A DNA stretch of 64,000 bases, from positions 1 to 64,000 of the forward strand of contig NZ_JAGGNW010000008.1 in the NCBI RefSeq assembly GCF_018614875.1. Direction: 5' to 3'. This DNA is from Variovorax paradoxus (lineage in GTDB: Bacteria; Pseudomonadota; Gammaproteobacteria; Burkholderiales; Burkholderiaceae_C). This document shows, one piece after another, positions 44,611 through 53,172 of the stretch. The notes below the pieces were generated by a model. That model made no database searches. It saw nothing but the letters and a program-made list of their open reading frames with translations, and was not told the origin of the DNA. Numbering within the stretch: the stretch's first letter is position 1; each line of letters starts with the position of its first letter. A program made the translations under genes and the position numbers.

Positions 44611-45611
44611 GCACCAGCCACCTGATCCGGCTCGGCAACACGGGGCTGCAGGTCTCACGCCTGTGTCTTGGCACGATGACCTTCGGATCCAGCGCCGACG
44701 AAGCGGAGTCGGTGTCGATCTTGGATGCCGCCACGGATGCGGGCGTCAACTTCATCGACACCGCGAATCGGTACCCGAGTGACGCGTCGGACGAGCGCAA
44801 GGGGACCACCGAGCGAATCATCGGCAAATGGCTGAAGGGCCGGCGCGAGCGCTTTATCGTCACGACCAAGGCCGGGGGCCCGATGGGGCCACTGCCATGG
44901 GATGCCGGTACGTCGCGCAAACACCTGCTCGGCGCCATTGACGCATCGCTGACGCGGCTCGGCACCGACTACGTCGATCTGTTCCAGCTGCACCGGGACG
45001 ATCCCACGACACCGCTCGACGAGACGCTCGAAGCACTCGACACCATTGTGCGCAGCGGGCGAGCGCGCTACGTCGGTGTCTCGAACTGGGGCGCGTGGCG
45101 CATCGCGCGCGCCCTGGGGCGGAGCGAGGCACTGCGGCTGGTGACGCCCGTCACCGTCCAGCCTCGGTACAACCTTCTGTTTCGCCAGTTCGAGCGCGAC
45201 CTGTTTCCCATGTGCGTCGCGGAGAACCTCGCCACGCTCTGCTACAACCCACTGGCCGGTGGCTTGCTGACGGGCAAGTACCGCGGCAAGACACAGGCCG
45301 ATGCGTCCACGCGCTTCGGCACCGGAAGCACCGCAGCCGCGTACAGGCAGCGGTACTGGCACGACAAGGAGATCCAGGCAGTGGACCGCATCATGGATGT
45401 TGCTCTGCTTGCCGGCCTGGCGCCTGTGCGACTCGCAGGGGCATGGGTACTGGCGCAACCTGGCGTCACTTGCATGGTCCTCGGGGCGAGCCGTGCGTCG
45501 CAGTTGCCTGAAGTGCTGCGGGCCGTCGAAACGAAGCTCGACGACCAAGTCTTGCAAGAGCTGGACGCGATCACGCGGGAGTTCCGGCTCGGCGATGCAC
45601 CGCCATTCTGA
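44607..45611 (+). CDS. Aldo/keto reductase, copy 2
   Basis: 334 residues, with GGAGGATAG directly before the ATG. Catalytic Asp and Tyr in FIDTANRYPSDASDE, Lys in VTTKAGG and His in FQLHRDDPTTP. Closely similar along its whole length to copy 1 (11230-12234). It probably reduces a ketone or aldehyde intermediate using NADPH. Confidence 0.92.
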   Translation: MSTSHLIRLGNTGLQVSRLCLGTMTFGSSADEAESVSILDAATDAGVNFIDTANRYPSDASDERKGTTERIIGKWLKGRRERFIVTTKAGGPMGPLPWDAGTSRKHLLGAIDASLTRLGTDYVDLFQLHRDDPTTPLDETLEALDTIVRSGRARYVGVSNWGAWRIARALGRSEALRLVTPVTVQPRYNLLFRQFERDLFPMCVAENLATLCYNPLAGGLLTGKYRGKTQADASTRFGTGSTAAAYRQRYWHDKEIQAVDRIMDVALLAGLAPVRLAGAWVLAQPGVTCMVLGASRASQLPEVLRAVETKLDDQVLQELDAITREFRLGDAPPF

Positions 45612-45651
45612 TGGCGCTCTCGTTCGTTCAACCAAGGACTGAAGGCGTTTC

Positions 45652-46329
45652 ATGCAGTTCGACGACGTCATCCTCGGCCGCCGCAGCATCCGTGGCTACA
45701 AGCCTGACCCGGTTCCCAAGGCATTGATTGAGGAAATCATTGCACTGGCCATGCGGGCCCCATCGTCCAACAACACCCAACCGTGGAATTTCTATGTCGT
45801 CACCGGCGAGCCGTTGGCCCGCATCCGCGCCGGCAATACAGAGAGGATGCTGGCCGGTGTGCCCCAATCCCGGGAGTTCCGGACCGGCCTGGTCTTCGCT
45901 GGCGCCCACCGAGAGCGAAAGGTGGGGGTGGCGAAGCAGCTGTTCTCTGCGATGGGCATCGCGCGAGACGACAAGGAGGGACGCCACGATTGGGTCATGC
46001 GCGGCTTCCGCCAGTTCGACGCGCCGGTCTGCGTAATCGTTACCTATGACCGGGCGCTCGATGGCAGCGACGACACCCCTTTCGACTGCGGGGCGGTGAC
46101 CACTGCGCTTGTCAACGCCGCCTGGTCTCGGGGCTTGGGCTGCGTGATCAACAGCCAGGGCATCATGCAATCGCCGGTGGTGCGCGAGCATGCCGGCATT
46201 GCCGACGACCAAGTGATCATGAAGAGCATTGCGCTCGGCTGGCCTGACGATGCCTTCCCCGCCAACGCGGTGATTTCCGAGCGCAAGAGCGTCGCCGAGG
46301 CCAGCGTCTTTGTTGGGTTCGACGACTGA
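45652..46329 (+). CDS. Nitroreductase-family flavoprotein
   Basis: 225 residues. FDDVILGRRSIRGYKPDPVP and RAPSSNNTQPWNFYVVTGEP form the FMN-binding start; FDCGAVTTALVNAAWSRGLG is the dimer/FMN helix. It is 40 bases after the aldo/keto reductase, in the same orientation. The reaction is uncertain: nitro, quinone or enone reduction. It shows only family-level resemblance to the nitroreductase at 39073. Confidence 0.88.
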   Translation: MQFDDVILGRRSIRGYKPDPVPKALIEEIIALAMRAPSSNNTQPWNFYVVTGEPLARIRAGNTERMLAGVPQSREFRTGLVFAGAHRERKVGVAKQLFSAMGIARDDKEGRHDWVMRGFRQFDAPVCVIVTYDRALDGSDDTPFDCGAVTTALVNAAWSRGLGCVINSQGIMQSPVVREHAGIADDQVIMKSIALGWPDDAFPANAVISERKSVAEASVFVGFDD

Positions 46330-46669
46330 AGCAAGTGAGCAGCCGCAAGCCGACCGTGCACCTGCTCTGCTGGTCGAGGTTGCGGCATGACCCGAGGCGT
46401 CGACGACTATGGTTCGATGAACCATTCGAAGCTAGCGCCCGAATCCACGCCACGTGCACGCTGAACAAGCGCTCGCCGCGGATGGTCAAGCGGCGCCACT
46501 CTCCTTACGCATCATTCGACCACCACGCGCCGAATCGCGTACCCATCGATTGACTCCCGAGATCATCGGGCCGCCTGGACCGCGACCCAAGCCGGCCGAT
46601 GCCCGCATACCGCGTCGATTCAGAAGCTTTCTTCTTTAAACGAACAGTAGTGGGGTAGGGCCGGCTCCT
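46330..46669. other. Spacer between nitroreductase and IS remnant
   Basis: About 340 bases without a recognisable gene. A T-run on the plus strand (46677-46688) lies just beyond it, inside the degraded end of the IS701-type fragment. Confidence 0.4.
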
Positions 46670-47020
46670 GGCGCGCGTTTTTTTTTTACCCTCGACCTCG
46701 TCGGGGTGCTGCGGCCGCTGTGCCAGCAGGAAGCCGTAGGCGGCAATGCTGAGGCTGGCGTGATGATGAAAGCCGCGCCAACCCCGTCCCTCGTACTGTC
46801 CCAGGTTCTGCTTGAGATCTTGGTAGTCACGCTCGATGTGCCAGCGCATCTTGGCCTCGTAGACCATGCGCTGCAGCGACGTGACCTCGGGCAGCGTGCA
46901 CAACCAGTACTCCAGCGGCTCGTCGTGGCCCTCGGGCCATTCGATCAGCAGCCATTGCGCCTCGCGCAGTTCGCTGCGCTGCTCGTCGCGGTGCGTGCAC
47001 GTATGCGGCGCACCAAAAGA
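46670..47020 (-). pseudogene. IS701-type (DDE_5) transposase C-terminal remnant
   Basis: AQWLLIEWPEGHDEPLEYWL, MRWHIERDYQDLKQNLGQYE and GRGWRGFHHHASLSIAAYGF are the C-terminal region of IS701-family transposases. The catalytic Glu region is present (QYEGRGW). The N-terminal two thirds are missing and the tail after AQRPQHPDE is degenerate. It differs from the remnant at 18.6-19.5 kb, so the two come from related but separate elements, in opposite orientation. Confidence 0.8.
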
Positions 47021-47059
47021 GAACAAGGCGCGTGCCAGAAAAGTCACTCTTTGAGTATT

Positions 47060-47101
47060 TCAACTACCTGTGTTGACACAGGTATTCGACAAATATAGTA
47101 T
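47060..47101 (+). promoter_or_regulatory. Promoter with 17-bp operator ahead of the MFS gene
   Basis: TCAACTACCTGTGTTGA (47060-47076) overlaps a -35 TTGACA (47073-47078), and TAGTAT follows after 17 bases (47096-47101) as -10. The segment 47036-47105 aligns with 20868-20930 by eye, with one gap, so the two promoters appear to be diverged copies. Confidence 0.7.
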
Positions 47102-47342
47102 CGCTGTCGTTGCCGCTGTGTTCCTGATGGTGTCCTCTCGCTTCGCCGACAAGAAGCGACCCCCACCGATACGACACGTGCGCGTTGCGCAGTGCAACGT
47201 GCTGCACGACTCGAGCGCTGTCACGCATTGATTTACGGCGTGTCCTCTCTGTCTAATGCGCCGCGCCATTCAGCGGCTTCTTTAAAAGGATTGTTGCCAT
47301 GCCCATCGAAAGCACCGATAACGCGCTCCTCGGGGTGACACC

Positions 47343-48626
47343 ATGACAACGCGGGCCGTTTACACCGCTGCGGACGCGACCGACGTTCCCTCGACTTTGC
47401 CGGTAGTCGCTGAGCCGCGATCTTCGTCCCGTCGCTGGCTAATCGCTTCTATTCTTTTCCTGGCCGTCTTGTCGGCATTCTTCGACCGCATCAGTGTGGC
47501 AGTTCTATTCACCAATGTGGACTTCCAGAACGCTCTGGGGACAGGATTCAGCCCGACCCGGATGGGGCTTTTAATGTCGTCGTTTGTATTCGCCTATGGC
47601 TGCTCGGGAGTTCTCCTGAGCTTCGTCGGGGACGTATACGGGATGCGTCGTTCCCTAGTCATCGGAACAGCGTGCTGGGGCATCTTGATGGCAATGATGG
47701 GAGCCGCGGGCTCGTTCACCACCATGCTGACACTGAGAATCCTGCTCGGCGTTGCCGAGGGCCCTCAGTTCTCCATTACCAATTCGCTGGTGAAACGCTG
47801 GTTCCCAAAGAGAGAGCAAGCGCGGGCGAATTCCATTTGGATGATCGGAAGTCCGCTGGGTTCAGCGATTGGCTTCCCATTGATGTTCTACCTCGAGTCG
47901 ACCTTCGGCTGGCGATCTGCGTTCGTATTCCTTGCCGCGCTGAACCTTTTCGTCATTCTGCCGCTTGTCCTCTTCGGCTTGCGAGACCATCCTCCAGGGC
48001 CGCCGCGCATCCAGCTCGAGCCGGCCGCACCTCGGGAAGGATCTTACTTGTCACAGGTTAGTCTCTACTTTTGCGACTGGCGATTTTGGATGCTCGTCAT
48101 CTTCAACTCTGCCGCGCTGATCTACCTGTGGGGCTTGAACAGTTGGCTACCGAGCTATCTTGTGAAGGTCCGCGGTTTCGACCTGCGGCACACGAGCTTT
48201 TATGCATTTCTTCCCTTCTTTATGATGTTCATGGGTGAGATTCTGTCGGCATTTCTTTCCGACCGGGTAGGCCGACGCGCGATCTTCTGCCTTGGCGGAC
48301 TCCTCTTTGCTGGAGCATCAATGTACGTTGTGACAACCGTGGCCGACCCTCACACGGCGGCGCTTATGATCGCCGTCAGTGCATTCTTTTGGGGTGCCGC
48401 GTTGCCACCGCTCTTCGCGCTGGCGCCGCAAATTCTGCCATCTCGGGTGATGGCGTCCGGCGTAGGTATGTTCAACGGAATCGGCAACATCATTGGAGCG
48501 TTGTCACCTCTCATCATTGGGTGGCTGATCTCGCAAACAGGCTCGTTCAATGCGGGGTTGATGTTTCTGGTTGGTGCGTCGGCCATCGGCTCACTCGCGA
48601 TGCTTCCGCTCGTTCGAAGGTATTGA
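47343..48626 (+). CDS. MFS transporter (anion:cation symporter type)
   Basis: 427 residues with about 12 hydrophobic segments. FFDRISVAVLFTNVDFQNAL before the second helix and FVGDVYGMRRSLVIG (the MFS A-motif loop) indicate the ACS family, which imports organic anions such as aromatic acids, glucarate or phthalate. The ATG lies about 240 bases after the promoter at 47060-47101; an earlier start could not be supported. It is probably the uptake route for an acid degraded by this island. Confidence 0.9.
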   Translation: MTTRAVYTAADATDVPSTLPVVAEPRSSSRRWLIASILFLAVLSAFFDRISVAVLFTNVDFQNALGTGFSPTRMGLLMSSFVFAYGCSGVLLSFVGDVYGMRRSLVIGTACWGILMAMMGAAGSFTTMLTLRILLGVAEGPQFSITNSLVKRWFPKREQARANSIWMIGSPLGSAIGFPLMFYLESTFGWRSAFVFLAALNLFVILPLVLFGLRDHPPGPPRIQLEPAAPREGSYLSQVSLYFCDWRFWMLVIFNSAALIYLWGLNSWLPSYLVKVRGFDLRHTSFYAFLPFFMMFMGEILSAFLSDRVGRRAIFCLGGLLFAGASMYVVTTVADPHTAALMIAVSAFFWGAALPPLFALAPQILPSRVMASGVGMFNGIGNIIGALSPLIIGWLISQTGSFNAGLMFLVGASAIGSLAMLPLVRRY

Positions 48627-48668
48627 TGGTCGGAGCCCGACCGACCCAAGCGTAGAACAAAACAAAGT

Positions 48669-48818
48669 TGTCACTCCCACGCAGGCAGACGTGTCACTTC
48701 GGGTCTTCTCGACTGCCCTTCCGGACGCGAAATCGCATGCAGTCTTGAACGGCGGCGGTTCGCGAAGCAAATCTGTCACTGACGTTGATCGGGTTTGCTT
48801 GCGAAGGAAATGTGTCAC
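48669..48818. repeat. Repeated TGTCAC units, possible IS21-type end
   Basis: TGTCAC occurs at 48669, 48692, 48774 and 48813. The last two lie in longer direct repeats, GCGAAGCAAATCTGTCAC (48762-48779) and GCGAAGGAAATGTGTCAC (48801-48818). Multiple short terminal repeats with TGTCAC/GTGACA cores are typical of IS21-family ends. No transposase genes are next to it. Confidence 0.5.
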
Positions 48819-48916
48819 CGGAATTCGGCATCCACTGAACCTTGCCCTTCCTTTCCCTGGTGAGGAAGATTGCGCCTCTTCACCCAGCGGCGCGCCTTCA
48901 ATGAAAGACCGAACAC

Positions 48917-50347
48917 ATGATCAATACCGATACCGCTCCCCGGGCGATCCGCTCCTGGCTGGGCATCCCTTACGCCACCGCAGAGCGCTTCTGCAGACCA
49001 ACCCTTCTGCCGTTCAACCCGGACCTGCCCTATGACCAGAAGAGGCCTGCCCCGATGCAAGCCGGCGACACGAGCTGGCTCGAGGCCGACAACGGCTTGA
49101 GCGAGGACTGTCTGAATCTCAATGTCTGGGCACCCGAAGATGCGGGGGATCAACCGCTCCCTGTGATCGTCTACATCTTCGGCGGCGGCTTCGAGATCGG
49201 TGCCAATACACAGACCACCTCGAATGCCTCGGGCCTCGCCGCGACTGGTCGCGCCATCGGGGTGTCCCTGAACTATCGGCTTGGCCCGTTTGGGTGGCTG
49301 TCGCTCTCCCAGTATGGAGGCGTGTTCGCGGACGCCACCAACCTCGGCCTGCAAGACATCATCACCGCGCTCAGGTGGGTGCAGGAGAACATCGCCCGCT
49401 TCGGCGGTGACCCTCGGAACGTCACCGTCACCGGCCACAGCGCCGGGGCCTACTCCACGATCGGGCTCCTCGCCGCCCCGGCCGCCGACGGCCTCTACCG
49501 GCGCCTCGCTGCATTCTCCGGCGGCGCATCCCGGATCGTTCCGGCATGGTGGGCCGAAGAACTCGCGATCACGTTCCTCACCGAGCTCGGCATCGCGGAC
49601 GATCCCGAACAGTTGCTCACTCTGGATGCGAAGCTCCTCGCTGAGACACTCATCAAGGTCAGCCCGCGCGACATCGGCGACCGACACGGTATCGACAACA
49701 CGACGATCGGCATCGTGAACGACCGCTCTCAGACCGGGGCCGTTCTCGCCGACACGCCGCTGCGTGTCCTTGCATCCGGGCGTCACCGCGACGTCGACAT
49801 CCTTTTCAGCACGGCGACGAACGAGGCGGACTGGTGGGTCATCAACGCGACCAAGAAATTCGACCCGGGCAGCATCGACAACCTCGTCGACGAGCTCGTC
49901 AGGAAGTCGCGCATTCCCCGCAGCCGCGCCCGACGCATTGTTGCCGTATACGACGTCAACGGACGCACTCCGGTCGAGGTCCGCGGGGCACTCTTCACTG
50001 ACTATTTCTTTACCCTTCCCGCCGCGCGTGCGGCGATCGCCCACGCCGCCGCAGGCGGCAAGGCTCATCTGCTCGCCGTGGGCCCTGTCGAGGGTGCGCC
50101 CGCCGTACACGGGACTGAGATGTACGGCATCGTCGGCCAGCAACGCCCAGGACAGAGCGACGAGCAAGCCATCCGGGACACCTTTGTCCGCGATACGGTC
50201 CTCGACTTCGCCAACGGCAATCACGACCAGCTTTGGAGCGCCGTGACCACGGAACCCACCTCACACGGTATCGGCAACCTACCCTACGACCCTACCGGCC
50301 ATGCGGCCGAGATCCTGCGCACTTTTGCGGACGTTGAGCGGACCTGA
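48917..50347 (+). CDS. Type B carboxylesterase
   Basis: 476 residues. SEDCLNLNVWAPEDAGDQPL is the family signature; the oxyanion hole is IFGGGFEIGA and the nucleophile is in VTVTGHSAGAYS (GHSAG rather than the common GESAG). FSTATNEADWW supplies the acidic residue and APAVHGTEMYGIVG the His. No signal peptide is evident, so it is cytoplasmic. It hydrolyses carboxylic esters. Codon use appears more strongly C-ending than its neighbours and the sequence resembles actinobacterial esterases; transfer is inference. Confidence 0.88.
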   Translation: MINTDTAPRAIRSWLGIPYATAERFCRPTLLPFNPDLPYDQKRPAPMQAGDTSWLEADNGLSEDCLNLNVWAPEDAGDQPLPVIVYIFGGGFEIGANTQTTSNASGLAATGRAIGVSLNYRLGPFGWLSLSQYGGVFADATNLGLQDIITALRWVQENIARFGGDPRNVTVTGHSAGAYSTIGLLAAPAADGLYRRLAAFSGGASRIVPAWWAEELAITFLTELGIADDPEQLLTLDAKLLAETLIKVSPRDIGDRHGIDNTTIGIVNDRSQTGAVLADTPLRVLASGRHRDVDILFSTATNEADWWVINATKKFDPGSIDNLVDELVRKSRIPRSRARRIVAVYDVNGRTPVEVRGALFTDYFFTLPAARAAIAHAAAGGKAHLLAVGPVEGAPAVHGTEMYGIVGQQRPGQSDEQAIRDTFVRDTVLDFANGNHDQLWSAVTTEPTSHGIGNLPYDPTGHAAEILRTFADVERT

Positions 50348-50714
50348 CTTGGCCCCGGGGGGCACGCTCGGATGTGCAGCATGTGGACGGGAAGTCTCTT
50401 GCCTTGCAGGCCCGGGCCGCGGCGGCGCTCAACTGCCACGCCCTGCACCGAGATCCAAGCAACGGCTGCAAGGGAGGCTACCGCCGCGGGAGCGGCTTCA
50501 TGCGCAGCTGGCGCTGCCAGCCGTGAATGTGGCGTGGTTGGAGGCCGACGAGCTGGCTGTGCTTCCTGACACTGAATCTCTGGGGATATTCAGTCCGCAG
50601 GCGCGCACATCAGGAGCCGGCACAAACTGATCACCATGTGGACAACCAACTTTGCTCGGATGCCTCGTTCCGGAACAGTCGGAAGCTTGCATCTCAGCCT
50701 TGATGGAGACATTG
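50348..50714. other. Intergenic stretch upstream of a Bug gene
   Basis: About 370 bases. The first 250 are G+C-rich and contain a broken open frame I do not recognise; the last 100 are more A/T-rich and probably contain the promoter of the Bug gene. Confidence 0.35.
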
Positions 50715-51689
50715 ATGATTGGCAGAAGGAAATTTTTATCAGGTGTTTGCAGCGTCGCGGCATTGCATGCGATGCCGTCAGTTGCGCAAGACGGTTATCC
50801 AAACCGACCCGTGCGCCTTGTCGTGGGATTTCCTGCCGGTGGAACCACGGACATGATCGGTCGACTCACCGCGAAAGAACTATCTGCTCGTCTGGGTCAA
50901 CCATTCGTTGTTGACAACCGTCCAGGAGCCACCAGCAACATCGCCACGGCATCGGTGGCGCGCGCGGCGCCTGATGGCTACACATTGCTGTTGACAACGG
51001 CGTCCAACGCGACGAATGTCACCGCCTACAAAAATCTTTCGTTTGATATCCAGAAAGACTTTGTTCCAGTTGCCGGGATTTCAATTGTTCCGAATGTATT
51101 GGTCGTCTCGACGTCTTCTCAGATCAAGACATTTGACGACTATCTACGCTACGCTCGAAAAAATCCCGGCAAGTTGACTTTTGCATCTGGAAGTAGTGGT
51201 TCTTCCATGCACTTGGCCGGCGAACTGTTCAAGACGATGGCAAACGTCGACATGCTGCATGTGCCTTACGCCGGTAGCGCGCCTGCCATCACCGACGTCA
51301 TGGGCGGCCAAGTGGATTCGATCTTTGACAACTTGCCATCAGCCTTGCCGCATATCGCGGGCGGGAAGCTGAGGGCATTGGCGGTGACGAGCTCAACACG
51401 AGCGCCGACGCTCGCTGACATTCCAACCGTAGCCGAACTCGGATTTCCCCGATTCGAAGCCTATTCTTGGCAGGGTCTGATGGCTCCCAAAGGGACGCCG
51501 GATACGGTGATTCGAAAGCTCTCTTCCACAGTCTCGGAATTTTTGACTGATCCGAGTGTCGTGGCCCAAATCACCAGGCTTGGGGGCGGAACAAATAAGC
51601 TGAGTTCCGAGGAATTCCGAAAGTTTGTGAAGGCGGAAATCGATAAATGGGGTCCGATCATCAAGAAGGCGGGCGCTGTCATCGAGTGA
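50715..51689 (+). CDS. Bug/TctC-family periplasmic substrate-binding protein
   Basis: 324 residues from the ATG at 50715 (MIGRRKFLSGVCSVAALHAM), with GGAG six bases upstream; signal cleavage near SVAQDGYP. PVRLVVGFPAGGTTDMIGRL, VVDNRPGATSNIATASVARA and GKLTFASGSSGSSMHLAGEL are Bug hallmarks. Base composition is lower in G+C than the surrounding genes, shared with the next CoA-transferase, so this pair may have a separate origin. No TctAB genes nearby. Confidence 0.92.
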   Translation: MIGRRKFLSGVCSVAALHAMPSVAQDGYPNRPVRLVVGFPAGGTTDMIGRLTAKELSARLGQPFVVDNRPGATSNIATASVARAAPDGYTLLLTTASNATNVTAYKNLSFDIQKDFVPVAGISIVPNVLVVSTSSQIKTFDDYLRYARKNPGKLTFASGSSGSSMHLAGELFKTMANVDMLHVPYAGSAPAITDVMGGQVDSIFDNLPSALPHIAGGKLRALAVTSSTRAPTLADIPTVAELGFPRFEAYSWQGLMAPKGTPDTVIRKLSSTVSEFLTDPSVVAQITRLGGGTNKLSSEEFRKFVKAEIDKWGPIIKKAGAVIE

Positions 51690-51748
51690 CCCTCGAAGAC
51701 TCGCCGGGTCTTTAGTAACTTTCGACGTCCACATGATGTGGCCAACTA

Positions 51749-52954
51749 ATGAGTGATTCAACCTTTTCAACGTCCCCGCATGCCGCGGGACCGCTAGATT
51801 CAAGCGAGCAGCGGCCACTCGAGGGGTTTCGAGTTGTCGAGCTTGCCCAGATGATCGCTGGGCCGTCCGCAGCTCTGTTGCTTGCGGACTATGGTGCCGA
51901 CGTTCTCAAGCTGGAGCCGCCATCGGGCGACCTGTGTCGACGACTACGGTCTGCGGCGGCGGTCTCGTTGGCTGAATCGCCGGTCTTTGTGGGCCACAAC
52001 CGCGGCAAGCGAATCGCTCAGCTCGATATCCGAACCGAAGCTGGCCGCGAGCAGGTTCTTCGGCTGATCGAGGAAGCCGACGTTTTTATTGAATCTGCGC
52101 GCCCGGGCGTCATGGAGCGTCTGGGCCTGGGGGCTGAGACGCTGCTGGCCAGAAATCCCAGGCTCGTCTATGCATCCGTTTCCGGTTTTGGTCGCGGCGA
52201 TATCGGAGCAAAGCTCGGTGGTGTCGACATGATCGTTCAGGCTGAGAGCGGCATGATGTCGACCACGGGATTTCCCGGGCAGCCTGCTACGAAAGTTGGT
52301 TTCACGGTGGTGGATGCGGCATGCGGACATGCTTTGTGCCATGGGATTCTGGCTTCGTTGTTGCGACGTGAGCGCACTGGCCGAGGTGAGGTGGTCCGAG
52401 TCAGCCTGTACGACGTGGCATTGCACCTGCAGACCGGCCCGATTGTCGAATATTTGATGACAGGGGTTCAATCTGAACGCAGCGGTAACAGTGCGCCACT
52501 TTCCGCGCCGGCGGATTCCTTTCGATGCGCTGATGGAGATGTCGTCATCTCCGCCTATATCGATGCGCACTGGAAGAAATTTGTTGCCTTGATTGATGCG
52601 CCGGAGCTGCTTGAAGATCCCCGTTTCCTGACAGGCTCGCTGAAGGTTATCAATCGCGAAGCGCTGACGGCCGCAATCGAGAACAAGTTGGTTGTGCGAG
52701 GTGCCGCCGAGTGGGCGGCGCTCTTGCAGGCACATGGCCTGTTGGCGGGCATCGTGAAAAATTATGCGGCGGTGACGACAGATAAGCTGACACAGGAGGT
52801 CGACGCCATTCAGTCCATGGGAGACGAATTTGGAGTCCGCAATCCAATCGTTCTTGAGAAAACTGTATCGCCGAAGATGCGAACTCGAAAAGAAATATCT
52901 GGTCAAGACGCGCTTGATGGTTTCGTGAAGACGGAGCAGCGTTACGCGTCCTAG
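51749..52954 (+). CDS. CaiB/BaiF family CoA-transferase
   Basis: 401 residues. GFRVVELAQMIAGPSAALLL, YGADVLKLEPPSGDLCRRLR and ESARPGVMERLGLGAETLL are family features; the catalytic Asp is likely in TVVDAACGHALCHG. A CCACAT-G-ATGTGG palindrome (51729-51741) ends seven bases before the ATG and could be an operator; no Shine-Dalgarno site is visible there. It may activate the acid bound by the preceding Bug receptor. Lower G+C than most of the window. Confidence 0.9.
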   Translation: MSDSTFSTSPHAAGPLDSSEQRPLEGFRVVELAQMIAGPSAALLLADYGADVLKLEPPSGDLCRRLRSAAAVSLAESPVFVGHNRGKRIAQLDIRTEAGREQVLRLIEEADVFIESARPGVMERLGLGAETLLARNPRLVYASVSGFGRGDIGAKLGGVDMIVQAESGMMSTTGFPGQPATKVGFTVVDAACGHALCHGILASLLRRERTGRGEVVRVSLYDVALHLQTGPIVEYLMTGVQSERSGNSAPLSAPADSFRCADGDVVISAYIDAHWKKFVALIDAPELLEDPRFLTGSLKVINREALTAAIENKLVVRGAAEWAALLQAHGLLAGIVKNYAAVTTDKLTQEVDAIQSMGDEFGVRNPIVLEKTVSPKMRTRKEISGQDALDGFVKTEQRYAS

Positions 52955-53172
52955 AAGCTCGTCATAGATAAGCCGATGTTTGCACTTCGCTTCCTGCCGG
53001 GAGCAATTGCTGCGTAGCTAACCTCGTGATGCCATTCGCAAGGCTTTCGGTCGGCGTGTCGAGCACATACCACTGGCAGGCCAGGCGTCCGAGGTCGCTT
53101 TTGGCAACATGGTCAGACGCGGCGTGGTGAACCACTGAATGCGAGACGCTTTATCAAAATCGAAAGCCTTTC

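Noticed and set aside
48626-48645. GGTCGG-AGC-CCGACC hairpin after the MFS gene as a terminator
   Set aside because: Short stem and no T-run follow it, so termination is not supported.
48815-50224. 469-codon minus-strand open frame opposite the esterase
   Set aside because: The plus strand carries a complete esterase with its catalytic motifs; the antisense translation is not protein-like.
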